A DNA stretch of 64,000 nt from Hyphomicrobiales bacterium (GTDB taxonomy: Bacteria; Pseudomonadota; Alphaproteobacteria; Rhizobiales; Aestuariivirgaceae), in NCBI GenBank assembly GCA_025363755.1, contig JANYLQ010000050.1, positions 134,351 to 198,350 on the forward strand, written 5' to 3'. Within the stretch, counting starts at the first letter, position 1. Each line of letters starts with the position of its first letter. The position numbers and the translations under genes were made by a program. The notes beneath the pieces were generated by a model, which saw only the letters and a program-made list of their open reading frames with translations, searched no databases and had not been told where the DNA came from. Shown one piece after another: positions 1 to 9,250 of this stretch.

Positions 1-108
1 TTTTCGCAAACGCAAAGGCTCTTCAAATATCACCAACCCATAAGCCAGCACGAAAATGCCAAGGCTCAAAAATCCAAACCAACTATGTGTTAAGTTGGTC
101 TCAGCCAT
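1..108 (-). CDS. N-terminus of a probable NhaD-type sodium:proton antiporter (partial)
   Basis: The gene starts at 108 (ATG on the minus strand) and runs off the left edge, so only 36 codons are visible with no stop. The peptide has a short polar start, a hydrophobic stretch (GFLSLGIFVLAYGLVIFEE) and then a basic LRLRK sequence. This resembles the first membrane segment and following charged loop of NhaD-type antiporters, inner-membrane proteins that exchange Na+ for H+. Its ATG overlaps the stop of the upstream ABC-F gene by 8 bp, so the two are probably co-transcribed. The family call rests on this short stretch only. Another transporter with a similar first helix cannot be excluded. Confidence 0.5.
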   Translation of the reverse strand, partial: MAETNLTHSWFGFLSLGIFVLAYGLVIFEEPLRLRK

Positions 109-1954
109 GAGCCACAGCCTCGCTCAGTTCCAGCCATTGCGTTTCAAGCTCATCGACTTGCTTTGCGATCTTGGCGCGCAGCTTACCATAATCGGCGGCC
201 TTCTTTGGCTCTTCGGTATAAATCGTATGATCACTCAGAACCTGATCAAGCACGACCAGCTGATCCTTGGATTTCATAATTTTAATTTCAAGCTCTTGGG
301 TTTTCTTCTTTAAGTCCTGCGAACTCATGCGCGGCATTTTTGGAGCAGCAACAGCTTCAATCACTTTCTCAGCCTTGCGAACTGCCTTCTGCCGCCCCAA
401 AACCAAATCGGTATATTCATCCATGTCGCCATCAAAGGCTTTCACAGTGCCCCCATGCACCAGCCAAAGGCGGTCAACACATGTCTCGATAATGTGACGA
501 TCATGGCTGATCAAAACCACAGCGCCTTCATATTCATTGATCGCCATGATCAACGCTTCGCGGCTATCGATGTCCAAATGGTTCGTAGGTTCGTCCATCA
601 CCAAAACATGCGGCGCATGGAAGGTTGCTAAGAAAAACAACAGTCGCGCTTTTTCACCGCCCGATAAAATCGAACATTTCGAATCCGCTAAATGCGCCCC
701 AAAACCAACGGCGCCTAATTTCGCCCGCCGCCTGGCCACAGTTTCATCAGGCATCAATTCAGAAGCATATTCATATGGCGTGCGATCTTCGGTCAATTCA
801 TCAAGCTGATGTTGCGCAAAATAACCAATCGACAAACGCGATGGATGATTCATCTCACCCAGCATCGGCTTTAACTTGCCACACAGCAGTTTTGCAAAAG
901 TCGATTTGCCATTACCGTTTGATCCAAGCAACGCGATCCTGTCATCAGGGTCCATGCGCAATGTAATGTTCTTGAGAACCGGCGGATTATCCCCATATCC
1001 CACAGCCACTTTGTCCCAACCAACAAGTGGTGGCGCAATCGCCTTTTCTGGATTTGGAAATATAAACGGCGCAACAGCACCTTCAACCATATCGGCAATT
1101 GGCTCTAACTTTGCCAAAGCTTTCATACGGCTCTGCGCCTGCCTTGCTTTCGAAGCCTTGGCTTTGAAGCGATCGACAAACGCCTGCATATGCGCACGCT
1201 GATCATCCTGTTTCTTTTTCATTTTTGAATTGAGCGCCTGCTTTTCGCGACGCTGATTTTCAAAATTATCATAATTACCTTGATACAAAGTGAGCTGAAA
1301 TTGATCGAGATGCAAAATCGCATCCACCGAAACATTCAGCAGATCGCGGTCATGGCTGACTAGCAAAATTGTATGCGGATAATCGCGAATGTAACTTTGC
1401 AGCCAGATCGTACCTTCAAGATCGAGATAGTTGGTCGGTTCATCAAGCAACAAAACATCAGGTGCGCCAAACAACGCCGCAGCCAAAGCCACCCGCATCC
1501 GCCAACCACCAGAAAGCGCAGAGCAGGGGCCGTTCATCACTTCTTCGGTAAAACCAAGCCCCGCCAAAATCACCGCCGCACGAGACTCAGCCGAATAGGC
1601 CTCAATATCCGCCAATCGAACTTGTATTTCAGCAATGCGCGTCGGGTCCGTCGCCGTCTCGGCCTCCGCCAGAAGTTCGCCGCGCTCAATGTCGCCCGCC
1701 ATCACAACTTCAAGCAACGTCTCTTTGCCACCCGGCGCTTCCTGCGCCACGGTGCCAATCCGAGCGTTGCGCGGAATCGATGCGCCACCAGACTCCGGAA
1801 CGAGATCGCCCAAAATCAATTTCAGAAGCGTAGATTTGCCTGTGCCATTACGGCCCACTAGCCCTACTTTATGCCCCGTGGGCAGGGATGCAGAAGCGCC
1901 TTCGAGCAAAACCCGCCCGCCGATACGATAAGTCAAATCATTGATCAATAACAT
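101..1954 (-). CDS. ABC-F family ATPase (YheS/Uup-like), 617 aa
   Basis: A soluble protein with two ABC ATPase domains and no membrane segment, typical of ABC-F proteins that bind the ribosome and act in translation. Domain 1 has Walker A GRNGTGKST (about residues 34-42), signature LSGGW and Walker B VLLLDEPTNYLD. Domain 2 has GSNGNGKST, LSGGEKAR and VLVMDEPTNHLD. The linker between them is Lys/Arg/Gln-rich and predicted helical, and a charged coiled-coil tail follows. I chose the ATG at 1954 because the longer reading to 1975 would use a TTG and adds seven residues before the usual family start. The gene is divergent from ppc and overlaps the next minus-strand gene by 8 bp. Which ABC-F subgroup it belongs to (YheS, Uup or EttA) is uncertain. 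Confidence 0.93.
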   Translation of the reverse strand: MLLINDLTYRIGGRVLLEGASASLPTGHKVGLVGRNGTGKSTLLKLILGDLVPESGGASIPRNARIGTVAQEAPGGKETLLEVVMAGDIERGELLAEAETATDPTRIAEIQVRLADIEAYSAESRAAVILAGLGFTEEVMNGPCSALSGGWRMRVALAAALFGAPDVLLLDEPTNYLDLEGTIWLQSYIRDYPHTILLVSHDRDLLNVSVDAILHLDQFQLTLYQGNYDNFENQRREKQALNSKMKKKQDDQRAHMQAFVDRFKAKASKARQAQSRMKALAKLEPIADMVEGAVAPFIFPNPEKAIAPPLVGWDKVAVGYGDNPPVLKNITLRMDPDDRIALLGSNGNGKSTFAKLLCGKLKPMLGEMNHPSRLSIGYFAQHQLDELTEDRTPYEYASELMPDETVARRRAKLGAVGFGAHLADSKCSILSGGEKARLLFFLATFHAPHVLVMDEPTNHLDIDSREALIMAINEYEGAVVLISHDRHIIETCVDRLWLVHGGTVKAFDGDMDEYTDLVLGRQKAVRKAEKVIEAVAAPKMPRMSSQDLKKKTQELEIKIMKSKDQLVVLDQVLSDHTIYTEEPKKAADYGKLRAKIAKQVDELETQWLELSEAVAHG

Positions 1955-2039
1955 GGCCGCTGCATAGCTGCTCAATCCCCCAAGCGCAAATCAGACTTTC
2001 CCTTGACTTCCGCTATGTTGCATTGCACAAAACACAGTT

Positions 2040-4745
2040 ATGAACAGCCAAACGCCAATTCTGACCGAAGACGCCAGCTATATCGACGAAGTCACAGCCA
2101 CGCTGCGAAACTTGCTTCGCCAAGTAATCAAGACGCGCGAACCAGAAGTTCTACCTATCATCGACCAGCCTGAAGCAGCCGCAACGATTCCGAGCCATCT
2201 CGTCGAACACGCATTGCAAGCCATTGGCATATGGCTGCAGTTGATGAACATCGCAGAAGAAAACGCCGCCATCAGAAACCGCCGGACATTAGAAAAACAA
2301 GCTGGCCCAGACGAAGTCGGCGGCTCGATCAGCCAAGCCTTTGCTGAAGCGGCCAAACTGGGTGTCACAGCAGAAACTGTGCAAGACGTTTTAGATAAAC
2401 TGGACGTAGGCCCAACCATCACGGCCCATCCAACTGAAGCCAAGCGCGTGACGGTTCTTGAAATCCACCGCCGCATTTACTTAAAACTATTCGAGCTCGA
2501 CAGTCCACGTTGGACCCCCCGCGAACGCGAAGTGATGCTTGTGCAGCTCCGCAATGAAATTGACCTGTTATGGATGACAGGCGAGATTCGACTCGAAAAA
2601 CCGTCGGTGGAAAGCGAAGTCGCTTGGGGTCTCCATTTTTTCCGTGATGCATTGTTTGATCGCACCACCGCTGTCTGCGATTTGATGCAATCCGCTTTAA
2701 TCCGCCATTACCCCGAACTCACAGCGCGCATCTCCCCGCCTTTGAAATTCTCCTCTTGGATCGGCGGAGACAGAGACGGCAATCCATTCGTCACTGTTGA
2801 AACCACACGTCGCGCCTTGGCCTCCAATGCCCAAGCCTCTGTCAAGCGTCTCGACCTCAAACTAAAAGAATTGGCCGAATTCATTTCTGTTAGTTCTTAT
2901 GAAATGCCAATTCCTGAAAGCTTCATCGCAGAATTGGCAAAGCAATTGGAACTCGCATCCTCGACCCATGAAATAACAACGCGGAACCCGAATGAGCCCT
3001 TCCGCCAATACTTCGGTGCACTCAGAATTAGGTTGAATGCCACTCACACAACCGCGGCCGCAACCGGCTTTACCAACGTCGATGAACTGATCGGCTTGCT
3101 CCATTTTGCCGAAGGCGCACTTTCAGAAATGAAAGCCCCAAGCCTAGCCACGACTCTGGTGCGTCCTGTGCGTTGGGAAGCCGAAGTGTTTGGCTTTCGA
3201 ACGGCATGCCTAGATATCCGCCAAAATACCACCGTCATCAACCGCGTGATCACAGAGCTGTGGCGCAAGATGAATCCGCTCGACCAATCCGAAGCCCCAG
3301 AAATTCATTCTGCCGAATGGAACAAATGGATTGCAGGCGAGCTTGCAAAGCCAATGGGCTTTGTTCCGCAGTTCCGCGATGTGTCAGAAGAAACACAGGA
3401 ACTTTTAGGTCTCTTGCATCTGATCCGCGAGATCCTTGACGGCCCAGATCCGAAAGCCATAGGCACGTTCATATTGTCGATGACACAAAGCGCTGATGAT
3501 GTGTTGGGCCTCTATCTGCTCGCAAAGTATTGCGGACTGTTCAGCGATCCATCGAGTCACGAATCATGCCGCATCCGTGTGGTGCCTCTCTTCGAAACCA
3601 TCGAAGATTTACGCGCAGGCCCAGCTATCATGGAAAGCCTTTTGGCCAACCCCATTGTGCGCAACTCAGTTTCAGCCAATGGTGGCACGCAAGAAATTAT
3701 GTTGGGCTATTCGGACTCGAACAAAGACGGCGGATTCTTCACCGCCAACTTCGAACTTTTCGAAGCCCAGCGTCGTTTGATCCGCGCTGGCAAAAAAACT
3801 GGCGTGAACATCAGCTTCTTCCATGGTCGCGGCGGCTCCGTGAGCCGAGGCGGCGCACCAGCAGGCAGGGCCATTGCAGCTCAACCGTCAGGTTCTGTCG
3901 GCGGCAAAATGCGCGTGACCGAGCAGGGCGAAGTCGTCTCCTCTAAATTCGCCAATCGCGGCACCGCATTGATCAATCTCGAAACACTAACTTCTGCTGT
4001 TTTGCTGCACACTTTGAAATCAACAGAGGAAGGCGAACAGCGTTTCAATCCGCAACATCAAGCTGCGGTTGAAAACATAGCGCAGCTTTCATTCAAAGCT
4101 TACCAGAAACTGGCGCTCGATCCTGCCCTCATCACTTATTTCCAAACTGCATCTCCCGTTGAAGAATTAGCGCTCCTCAAAATCGGCTCGCGCCCCTCAA
4201 GGCGTTTTGGCGCAAAAGGCCTTTCCGATTTGCGCGCCATTCCTTGGGTATTTGCCTGGAGTCAAAACCGCCATTTGCTAACTGGTTGGTATGGTCTTGG
4301 CTACGCATTAGATGATTACCTCTCCGCGAGCGGAGATCAAGGTCTCAAATTGCTGCGCGAGATGTTTTTGAAGTCACCGGGTTTCAGGCTCGCGATCGAC
4401 GAAGTTGAAAAATCACTTTTCCTTGCGGATATGAACGTGGCTGAAAAATATGCAGGCCTTGTTCCAAATCGAAACGATGCAGAGCGACTTTATGCTTTGA
4501 TCAGGCACGAACACAAACGCACTTCAAAGGTCATTCTAGAACTTTCGGGCGACAAAGAACTTTGCGAACGCTTTCACGGGTTCAAACGTCGCTTTAATCG
4601 TGTGCGCCCCATGGTCGATCAAGCCAATGAATGGCAAGTGCAGCTGCTCAAACAAACGCGCGGCGATAAAGCCACCGAGGCCATGAACATGTCGCTGCTA
4701 ATGACGATGAATTGCATTGCAGCGGGGTTGGGCTGGACGGGATAA
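2040..4745 (+). CDS. ppc: phosphoenolpyruvate carboxylase, 901 aa
   Basis: Cytosolic anaplerotic enzyme that makes oxaloacetate from PEP and bicarbonate. Family motifs are present in order: TAHPTEAKR (catalytic His), GGDRDGNPFVT, GYSDSNKDGG, FHGRGGSVSRGG, a VTEQGE segment, and RAIPWVFAWSQNR near the C-terminus. Length is normal for bacterial PEPC (E. coli enzyme: 883 aa). The C-terminus reads GLGWTG where the family normally ends in NTG, and the segment around residues 791-797 reads KSLFLAD where E. coli has a Lys before the Ala-Asp. Both positions belong to the aspartate-inhibitor site in the E. coli enzyme, so feedback inhibition may be lost (inference). The gene stands alone, divergent from the ABC-F gene. 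Confidence 0.97.
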   Translation: MNSQTPILTEDASYIDEVTATLRNLLRQVIKTREPEVLPIIDQPEAAATIPSHLVEHALQAIGIWLQLMNIAEENAAIRNRRTLEKQAGPDEVGGSISQAFAEAAKLGVTAETVQDVLDKLDVGPTITAHPTEAKRVTVLEIHRRIYLKLFELDSPRWTPREREVMLVQLRNEIDLLWMTGEIRLEKPSVESEVAWGLHFFRDALFDRTTAVCDLMQSALIRHYPELTARISPPLKFSSWIGGDRDGNPFVTVETTRRALASNAQASVKRLDLKLKELAEFISVSSYEMPIPESFIAELAKQLELASSTHEITTRNPNEPFRQYFGALRIRLNATHTTAAATGFTNVDELIGLLHFAEGALSEMKAPSLATTLVRPVRWEAEVFGFRTACLDIRQNTTVINRVITELWRKMNPLDQSEAPEIHSAEWNKWIAGELAKPMGFVPQFRDVSEETQELLGLLHLIREILDGPDPKAIGTFILSMTQSADDVLGLYLLAKYCGLFSDPSSHESCRIRVVPLFETIEDLRAGPAIMESLLANPIVRNSVSANGGTQEIMLGYSDSNKDGGFFTANFELFEAQRRLIRAGKKTGVNISFFHGRGGSVSRGGAPAGRAIAAQPSGSVGGKMRVTEQGEVVSSKFANRGTALINLETLTSAVLLHTLKSTEEGEQRFNPQHQAAVENIAQLSFKAYQKLALDPALITYFQTASPVEELALLKIGSRPSRRFGAKGLSDLRAIPWVFAWSQNRHLLTGWYGLGYALDDYLSASGDQGLKLLREMFLKSPGFRLAIDEVEKSLFLADMNVAEKYAGLVPNRNDAERLYALIRHEHKRTSKVILELSGDKELCERFHGFKRRFNRVRPMVDQANEWQVQLLKQTRGDKATEAMNMSLLMTMNCIAAGLGWTG

Positions 4746-4851
4746 CGGTTAAAAGTTAGTTAAAATTCCGACCAAAAAAGCAAGCTATTCTCAACACTTG
4801 TTTGTCAATCATTTGTCAAATATGTTCAATTACGGCTGAAATTGATTAATC

Positions 4852-5694
4852 ATGATTCGGAGATTTGGTAACATGACGAAAAAGTCAATATTTTTTAGAT
4901 CAGCAACATTAGTTTGTGCTTTTTCAATCACCACGTTATTGGCCGTCGGACCAATAGGGATTGGTTCATCACAGGCGATAGCCGCAAGTAACGGCAATGA
5001 GAACGGAAATGGCGGCAACTCTGGCGGAAGCAACGGCAATAGCCACAGCAGCAATAATGAAAACGCCGGTTCGCATGGCAAATCTCACGTAAGCGGTATT
5101 GCTTCCTCTGATGACGCATCAAGCGGTGAAAAAGGCGATACTGGCAAAGGTGCAGACAAAACATTAAAGTCGAGCTCTGGTAAATTGGCGAGCAAACTTG
5201 GCGCATTGAATGCAGCACATGCTTCGGCCAATGCATTTGCTCACGCTTCGCCAAATTCTCGAATTGGTAAAATCAAAGAATATTTCCTTTCAAATGAAGC
5301 AGCTAAAGAGGCCGACACAAAATTAGCAGACGCCAAGGCGGCTGCTGCAACTGCGGAAAAAAATAATACTTTGGCCCAAAGCGCTGTAACCGATGCGCAA
5401 GCAGCGCTCCAGACTGCTCAAGATGCCCTCGCTGCAGCGACAGGTAATCAACAGGCGGTGACGGATGCTCAGACTGCCCTCGACACAGCAATAGCTAATG
5501 CTGCAAAAACGCAGATAGCCGCCGATGCTACCGCGGCAGATGTTATTGCCGCTCAAGCCGACGCTGCCACTGCCGATGCGGCTGCGCAATCAGCACTGAA
5601 CGCTGCGGCAAACAAGCGGCCAGTCGATGACGCCACTAAAGCGGCGCTCGACGCATTGCTGGCGGGCAAAATTGCTGTGCCTTTGCCGCTCTAA
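4852..5694 (+). CDS. secreted Asn/Gly/Ser-rich protein with Ala-rich helical C-terminal half, 280 aa
   Basis: I do not recognise a named family. The N-terminus has basic residues, a hydrophobic core (about residues 14-35) and a likely signal peptidase site near SSQAIAA, so it should be exported. Residues about 46-75 are a low-complexity linker of Asn, Gly and Ser. Residues about 150-260 are strongly Ala-rich with regular Asp, Gln, Thr and Lys, as in a long amphipathic helix or coiled coil. The start may instead be Met8 (position 4873), which leaves a shorter n-region. It is monocistronic and ends before a 10-bp stem hairpin at 5715-5739. A structural or cell-envelope role is possible but not shown. 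Confidence 0.7.
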   Translation: MIRRFGNMTKKSIFFRSATLVCAFSITTLLAVGPIGIGSSQAIAASNGNENGNGGNSGGSNGNSHSSNNENAGSHGKSHVSGIASSDDASSGEKGDTGKGADKTLKSSSGKLASKLGALNAAHASANAFAHASPNSRIGKIKEYFLSNEAAKEADTKLADAKAAAATAEKNNTLAQSAVTDAQAALQTAQDALAAATGNQQAVTDAQTALDTAIANAAKTQIAADATAADVIAAQADAATADAAAQSALNAAANKRPVDDATKAALDALLAGKIAVPLPL

Positions 5695-5714
5695 AATTAA
5701 CCGATATTATACTG

Positions 5715-5739
5715 GCCGATATCATTTTGTGATATCGGC
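5715..5739. terminator. 10-bp stem hairpin between convergent genes
   Basis: GCCGATATCA at 5715-5724 pairs perfectly with TGATATCGGC at 5730-5739 around a five-base loop. It lies between the 3' ends of the secreted-protein gene (+) and the VOC gene (-), which fits a shared terminator. There is no T-run on either side, so intrinsic termination would be weak. Confidence 0.45.
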
Positions 5740-5786
5740 AATCTTCTGAGGTGTCTGGACGTGGAGTCAATTGGTGCATCGAGGAA

Positions 5787-6182
5787 TTAACTCGCTGCCT
5801 CACACACCACACTCAACTTATTCCCATCCGGATCGCGCACATAGCAGGCATAAAAACTTGCATGATAAGGCCGAAGCCCCGGTGCGCCTTCGTCTGTGCC
5901 ACCATTGGCCAAAGCAGCAATATAGAACGCATCAACAATTTTGCGCGTGTTCGCACTCAGTGCAATCATTGTGCCGTTGCCCCAGTTTGCTGGCAGCTTC
6001 AAATAAGGGCGACCGATCCATAAAATATTTTCACGGTCCTCGGGCGTGCGATTCATTGCGCCATAGCCAAGCTCATCTTCATCAACGTGATTGCGGGTCA
6101 TCCCGAGCGGAGCCAACGCCGCATCATAAAATTTCCGCGACCGTGCCAAATCATTTGAACCCAAAGTCACATAAAGCAGCAT
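5787..6182 (-). CDS. VOC family (glyoxalase/bleomycin-resistance fold) protein, 131 aa
   Basis: A single-domain vicinal-oxygen-chelate protein. It opens with the typical strand-helix start MLLYVTLGSNDL followed by ARSRKFYDAALAPLG, and ends with YACYVRDPDGNKLSVVCE, where the DPDGN turn and terminal Glu are hallmarks of the fold. The substrate cannot be told from sequence. I chose the ATG at 6182 over the GTG one codon upstream. It overlaps the trhO stop by one base (TGATG), which indicates translational coupling to trhO. Confidence 0.85.
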   Translation of the reverse strand: MLLYVTLGSNDLARSRKFYDAALAPLGMTRNHVDEDELGYGAMNRTPEDRENILWIGRPYLKLPANWGNGTMIALSANTRKIVDAFYIAALANGGTDEGAPGLRPYHASFYACYVRDPDGNKLSVVCEAAS

Positions 6183-7111
6183 CACGATTCCTCCTTGAAT
6201 GGTCCCAAATGTTTCAGGCCCTTTTTCTTTGCCAAAGTCATTTGCATTTGTCTCTGACGGCTCGAAGCTTTTTGCGCTTCAGTCGATCGGTCCGCACAAT
6301 GTGGACACGAAACACCTTCCTCATATTTCGGCGAGCGGCGTTCCATAGGTGATACAGGGTTCATGCAGCCGTGGCACAGTGAATATTCCGATTGCACAAG
6401 CCCGTGCCCCACCGCTACGCGTTCATCAAACACGAAACACGAACCTTCCCACAGCGATTTTTCTTGTGGAATTTTTTCGAGATATTTGAGAATTCCACCT
6501 TTCAAGTGAAACACATTCTCAAAACCCTGATGCATCATAAAGCTCGACGCCTTCTCACAGCGAATGCCACCCGTACAGAACATCGCAATCTTGGAATCTG
6601 GTTTAGCTTTTAACTTTTCGCGCACGTAAGCTGGAAATTCGCCAAAACTCTCCGTATGCGGATCAATCGCATTTTTAAAAGTGCCAACGCCATATTCATA
6701 AGAATTTCTCGTATCAATCAGGATCACATCAGGATCAGCAATCAAAGCGTTCCAATCTTCGGGTTCAACATATTTGCCGACTTTCGCCAAAGGATCAGCG
6801 GGAACATCACCAATCGTAACGATCTCCTTTTTCAAGCGCACTTTGGTGCGGCGGAAGGGCATTTCATTTGCGTTTGAATATTTAGGTTCTAAATCATTCA
6901 GCCCCGTAATTTCAGTTATCCCCATAACCGCCGCATCAATGTTGTCAGGTTTCCCGGCAATTGTGCCATTAATGCCTTCAGCTGCAATCAGCACTGTGCC
7001 TTTGATACCATGTGCATAAAACAAATCCAAAAGTGGCATTTGCTTTTCCGCGAAATCCGGAAATGGTGCAAACTGATAAAACGTGACAACTTTGTAAGGG
7101 GCGGGGTTCAT
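6182..7111 (-). CDS. trhO: tRNA uridine-34 hydroxylase TrhO (rhodanese family), 309 aa
   Basis: Enzyme of the YceA/TrhO family, known to make 5-hydroxyuridine at tRNA wobble position 34. The N-terminal part has the family's YQFAPFPDF and GTVLIAAEGINGTIAG segments. The rhodanese domain follows (ILIDTRNSYEYGVG), with active-site loop FCTGGIRCEKAS and catalytic Cys179. The C-terminal part has paired cysteines (CHGC and CPHC), which may bind zinc. Length is usual for the family. It is divergent from the amino acid ABC operon and coupled downstream to the VOC gene. Confidence 0.93.
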   Translation of the reverse strand: MNPAPYKVVTFYQFAPFPDFAEKQMPLLDLFYAHGIKGTVLIAAEGINGTIAGKPDNIDAAVMGITEITGLNDLEPKYSNANEMPFRRTKVRLKKEIVTIGDVPADPLAKVGKYVEPEDWNALIADPDVILIDTRNSYEYGVGTFKNAIDPHTESFGEFPAYVREKLKAKPDSKIAMFCTGGIRCEKASSFMMHQGFENVFHLKGGILKYLEKIPQEKSLWEGSCFVFDERVAVGHGLVQSEYSLCHGCMNPVSPMERRSPKYEEGVSCPHCADRSTEAQKASSRQRQMQMTLAKKKGLKHLGPFKEES

Positions 7112-7220
7112 GGGTGCTTCATTATCGCCTTAATTTAAATGGAACAAGTTGCAATCCCTCTTGCTCTATTGGGCGTTTTCGGGTGTAAATTATGACAATT
7201 CAAATTCAGGGAGAAACAGA

Positions 7221-8057
7221 ATGATGAAGAAAACAATTTTGGCAGCAGTTGCCGTTTTGGCAATGGTAAGCGCTGCAAGTGCTGCTAACATGATCGATAA
7301 TTGCGAAGTGACGGGCGAAAAAGGTTCGATGAAAATCGACAAACCAGCTCAGCCGGGCCAACTCACCCTCGAAACCAACCTGCCAGCGCCGATCTGGTAT
7401 AATGGTGACACACCTGAGTCAATCAAGGATGGCATGGAATATTGCATGGCCGCCGAAATTGCCTGGCGCGCTGGTTTGGACAAAGTGAAGCTGGTTCCAG
7501 TTGAATGGGACGCCTTGATTGCTGGCCAAACCCATGATTTCGATTTGGCCATGTCGGAAATTTCAATTACCGACGAGCGCAAGAAAGTTCACGATTTTTC
7601 AACTGCCTATTTCAACTCTGACATTGGCGTATTGACTAAATCAGACGCACCAGTCGATGCTATGACAATCAAAAAAGCAAAAATTGGTGTTCAACAAGCT
7701 ACAACCGGCGCGGCCTTCGTCACTGACAAATTGGGCGTTGCTGCTCCGCAAGTCTATCCTGATTCAGGCAGCATGTTTGCGGCTTTGACAGCAGGTCAGA
7801 TCGACGTAGCCATGACCGACACCTCAATTGTGCTTGCACAAGAAGTGCAGGGCGGCGGTAAGTTGAAAGTTGTTGGTCAATATAAGACGGGCGAGACCTA
7901 TGGCGCAATTTATCCAAAGGGCAATCCTAACAATGCCACGATTGACAAGATTATTTCAGCTATGGTGGCCGATGGCACGATGGCGAAATTAAGCGGCAAA
8001 TATCTCGCCGCAGCTTGGGGCAAAGACCCAGCGACAATAGCCTATTTTAATCCCTGA
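7221..8057 (+). CDS. periplasmic substrate-binding protein of a polar amino acid ABC importer, 278 aa
   Basis: A family 3 solute-binding protein. It has a clear Sec signal peptide (MMKKTILAAVAVLAMVSAAS, cleaved about residue 22), then the two-lobe pattern with VEWDALIAGQTHDFDLAMSEISIT, where ligand-contact segments usually lie. I chose the ATG at 7221, which has AGGGAGA upstream. The reading from 7149 would bury the signal peptide behind 24 extra residues. It is the first gene of a three-gene operon with the permease and ATPase downstream. The ligand is probably a polar or charged amino acid, but the sequence does not say which. Confidence 0.9.
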   Translation: MMKKTILAAVAVLAMVSAASAANMIDNCEVTGEKGSMKIDKPAQPGQLTLETNLPAPIWYNGDTPESIKDGMEYCMAAEIAWRAGLDKVKLVPVEWDALIAGQTHDFDLAMSEISITDERKKVHDFSTAYFNSDIGVLTKSDAPVDAMTIKKAKIGVQQATTGAAFVTDKLGVAAPQVYPDSGSMFAALTAGQIDVAMTDTSIVLAQEVQGGGKLKVVGQYKTGETYGAIYPKGNPNNATIDKIISAMVADGTMAKLSGKYLAAAWGKDPATIAYFNP

Positions 8058-8065
8058 TATTTCAG

Positions 8066-9247
8066 GTGACAGACCGACATAAAATCGAAGATGCGCCACA
8101 GTCAGGCGCATCTTATTTACACCAGCGTGCTGATCGTTTGGCTTGGGTTGCAATCGCTTTTGCAGCACTTTGTGTTTTGGCGGCTTTGGGAACATCATGG
8201 ATCGTGAATGGTGCCCTCGACTATCTGGGCGCCAACAGTCAGATATTTCCGTTCATATTTGCCGCAGTCACATTAGCGGTTGCTGCTCTTTTCTTACCAG
8301 CGTGGCGGGGCTTAAAGCTGGCGCGCAGTGCCACGATGCATTTAGCCGGTGGTGATGTAGTTCAAGCGCGCATTGATACCGCTGCTGCGCGTGAACATTC
8401 TTCGATCACATTCGGTTGGGGCTTTTTCGCACTGATTTTTTTGGGCTTCATCTGCTTCGTTCTGGTGAACAATGTAGCTGTAGGCCGTACTTTTTTCTTG
8501 CTGCCGCTTATCCAAGCCAAATGGTGGTTGGTAACGATTAAGTTCTTCGGCGTTAACATGTTCATCTTCATTGTTGCCGAAATTCTGGTACTGATCTGGG
8601 GTCTTATTGTTGCCTTGCTGCGCTTAACGCCAGGCCCAGCTGGCAAACCAATTCGCGCACTCGCGATCATGTATTGCGATGTGTTTCGCGGCCTTCCTGG
8701 AATCGTGACACTTTATCTTATTGGCTTTGGCATTCCGACTTCGGGTCTGTCAGATGTTTTGATGACCCATGTTATGAGTTGGTTTGTTGACCTTTCGGCA
8801 CTCACACCAATGGAGCGCTCAGCGGCTGTGCGTATTGATGTGCTCTACTGGTGCATCCTCGCGTTGACACTAACTTACGGCGCTTATGTCGCTGAAGTCT
8901 ACCGTGCTGGTATCGAAAGCATTCATCAAAGCCAAACTATGGCAGCGCGTTCTTTGGGACTCAGCTATTTGCAAACCATGCGTTACGTCGTCGTGCCGCA
9001 AGCAGTCCGCCGTATTGTGGCGCCTTTGCTCAATGATTTTATCGGACTGCAAAAAGATACTGCACTGGTGCAGGTGGTTGGTGTTGTTGATGCCTTCAGT
9101 CAAGCCAAGATCATCGCGGCCAATGCCTTCAATCTTTCAGCAGTTACAGTTGTGGCAATCCTGTTCGTCCTGATCACCATTCCCCAAGCCCGCCTTGTTG
9201 ACCGAATGCTCGAGCGCGATAATGCACGCATGCGGGCAGGGGGCTGA
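8066..9247 (+). CDS. amino acid ABC transporter permease, 393 aa
   Basis: Inner-membrane subunit of the importer. The C-terminal two thirds carry the His/Glu/Gln/Arg permease fold with the EAA loop (SLGLSYLQTMRYVVVPQAV) that docks the ATPase. The protein is about 150 residues longer than the short HisM-type permeases. The extra N-terminal part adds two or three membrane segments and a charged loop, as in AapM/BztC-type permeases. Only one permease gene is present, so it probably forms a homodimer. The start is a GTG 8 bp after the upstream stop with a poor ribosome site, which suggests coupling. Confidence 0.9.
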   Translation: MTDRHKIEDAPQSGASYLHQRADRLAWVAIAFAALCVLAALGTSWIVNGALDYLGANSQIFPFIFAAVTLAVAALFLPAWRGLKLARSATMHLAGGDVVQARIDTAAAREHSSITFGWGFFALIFLGFICFVLVNNVAVGRTFFLLPLIQAKWWLVTIKFFGVNMFIFIVAEILVLIWGLIVALLRLTPGPAGKPIRALAIMYCDVFRGLPGIVTLYLIGFGIPTSGLSDVLMTHVMSWFVDLSALTPMERSAAVRIDVLYWCILALTLTYGAYVAEVYRAGIESIHQSQTMAARSLGLSYLQTMRYVVVPQAVRRIVAPLLNDFIGLQKDTALVQVVGVVDAFSQAKIIAANAFNLSAVTVVAILFVLITIPQARLVDRMLERDNARMRAGG

Positions 9248-9250
9248 CAC

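Noticed and set aside
7149-7220. Upstream extension of the binding-protein gene
   Set aside because: It would bury the signal peptide. The ATG at 7221 has its own ribosome site.
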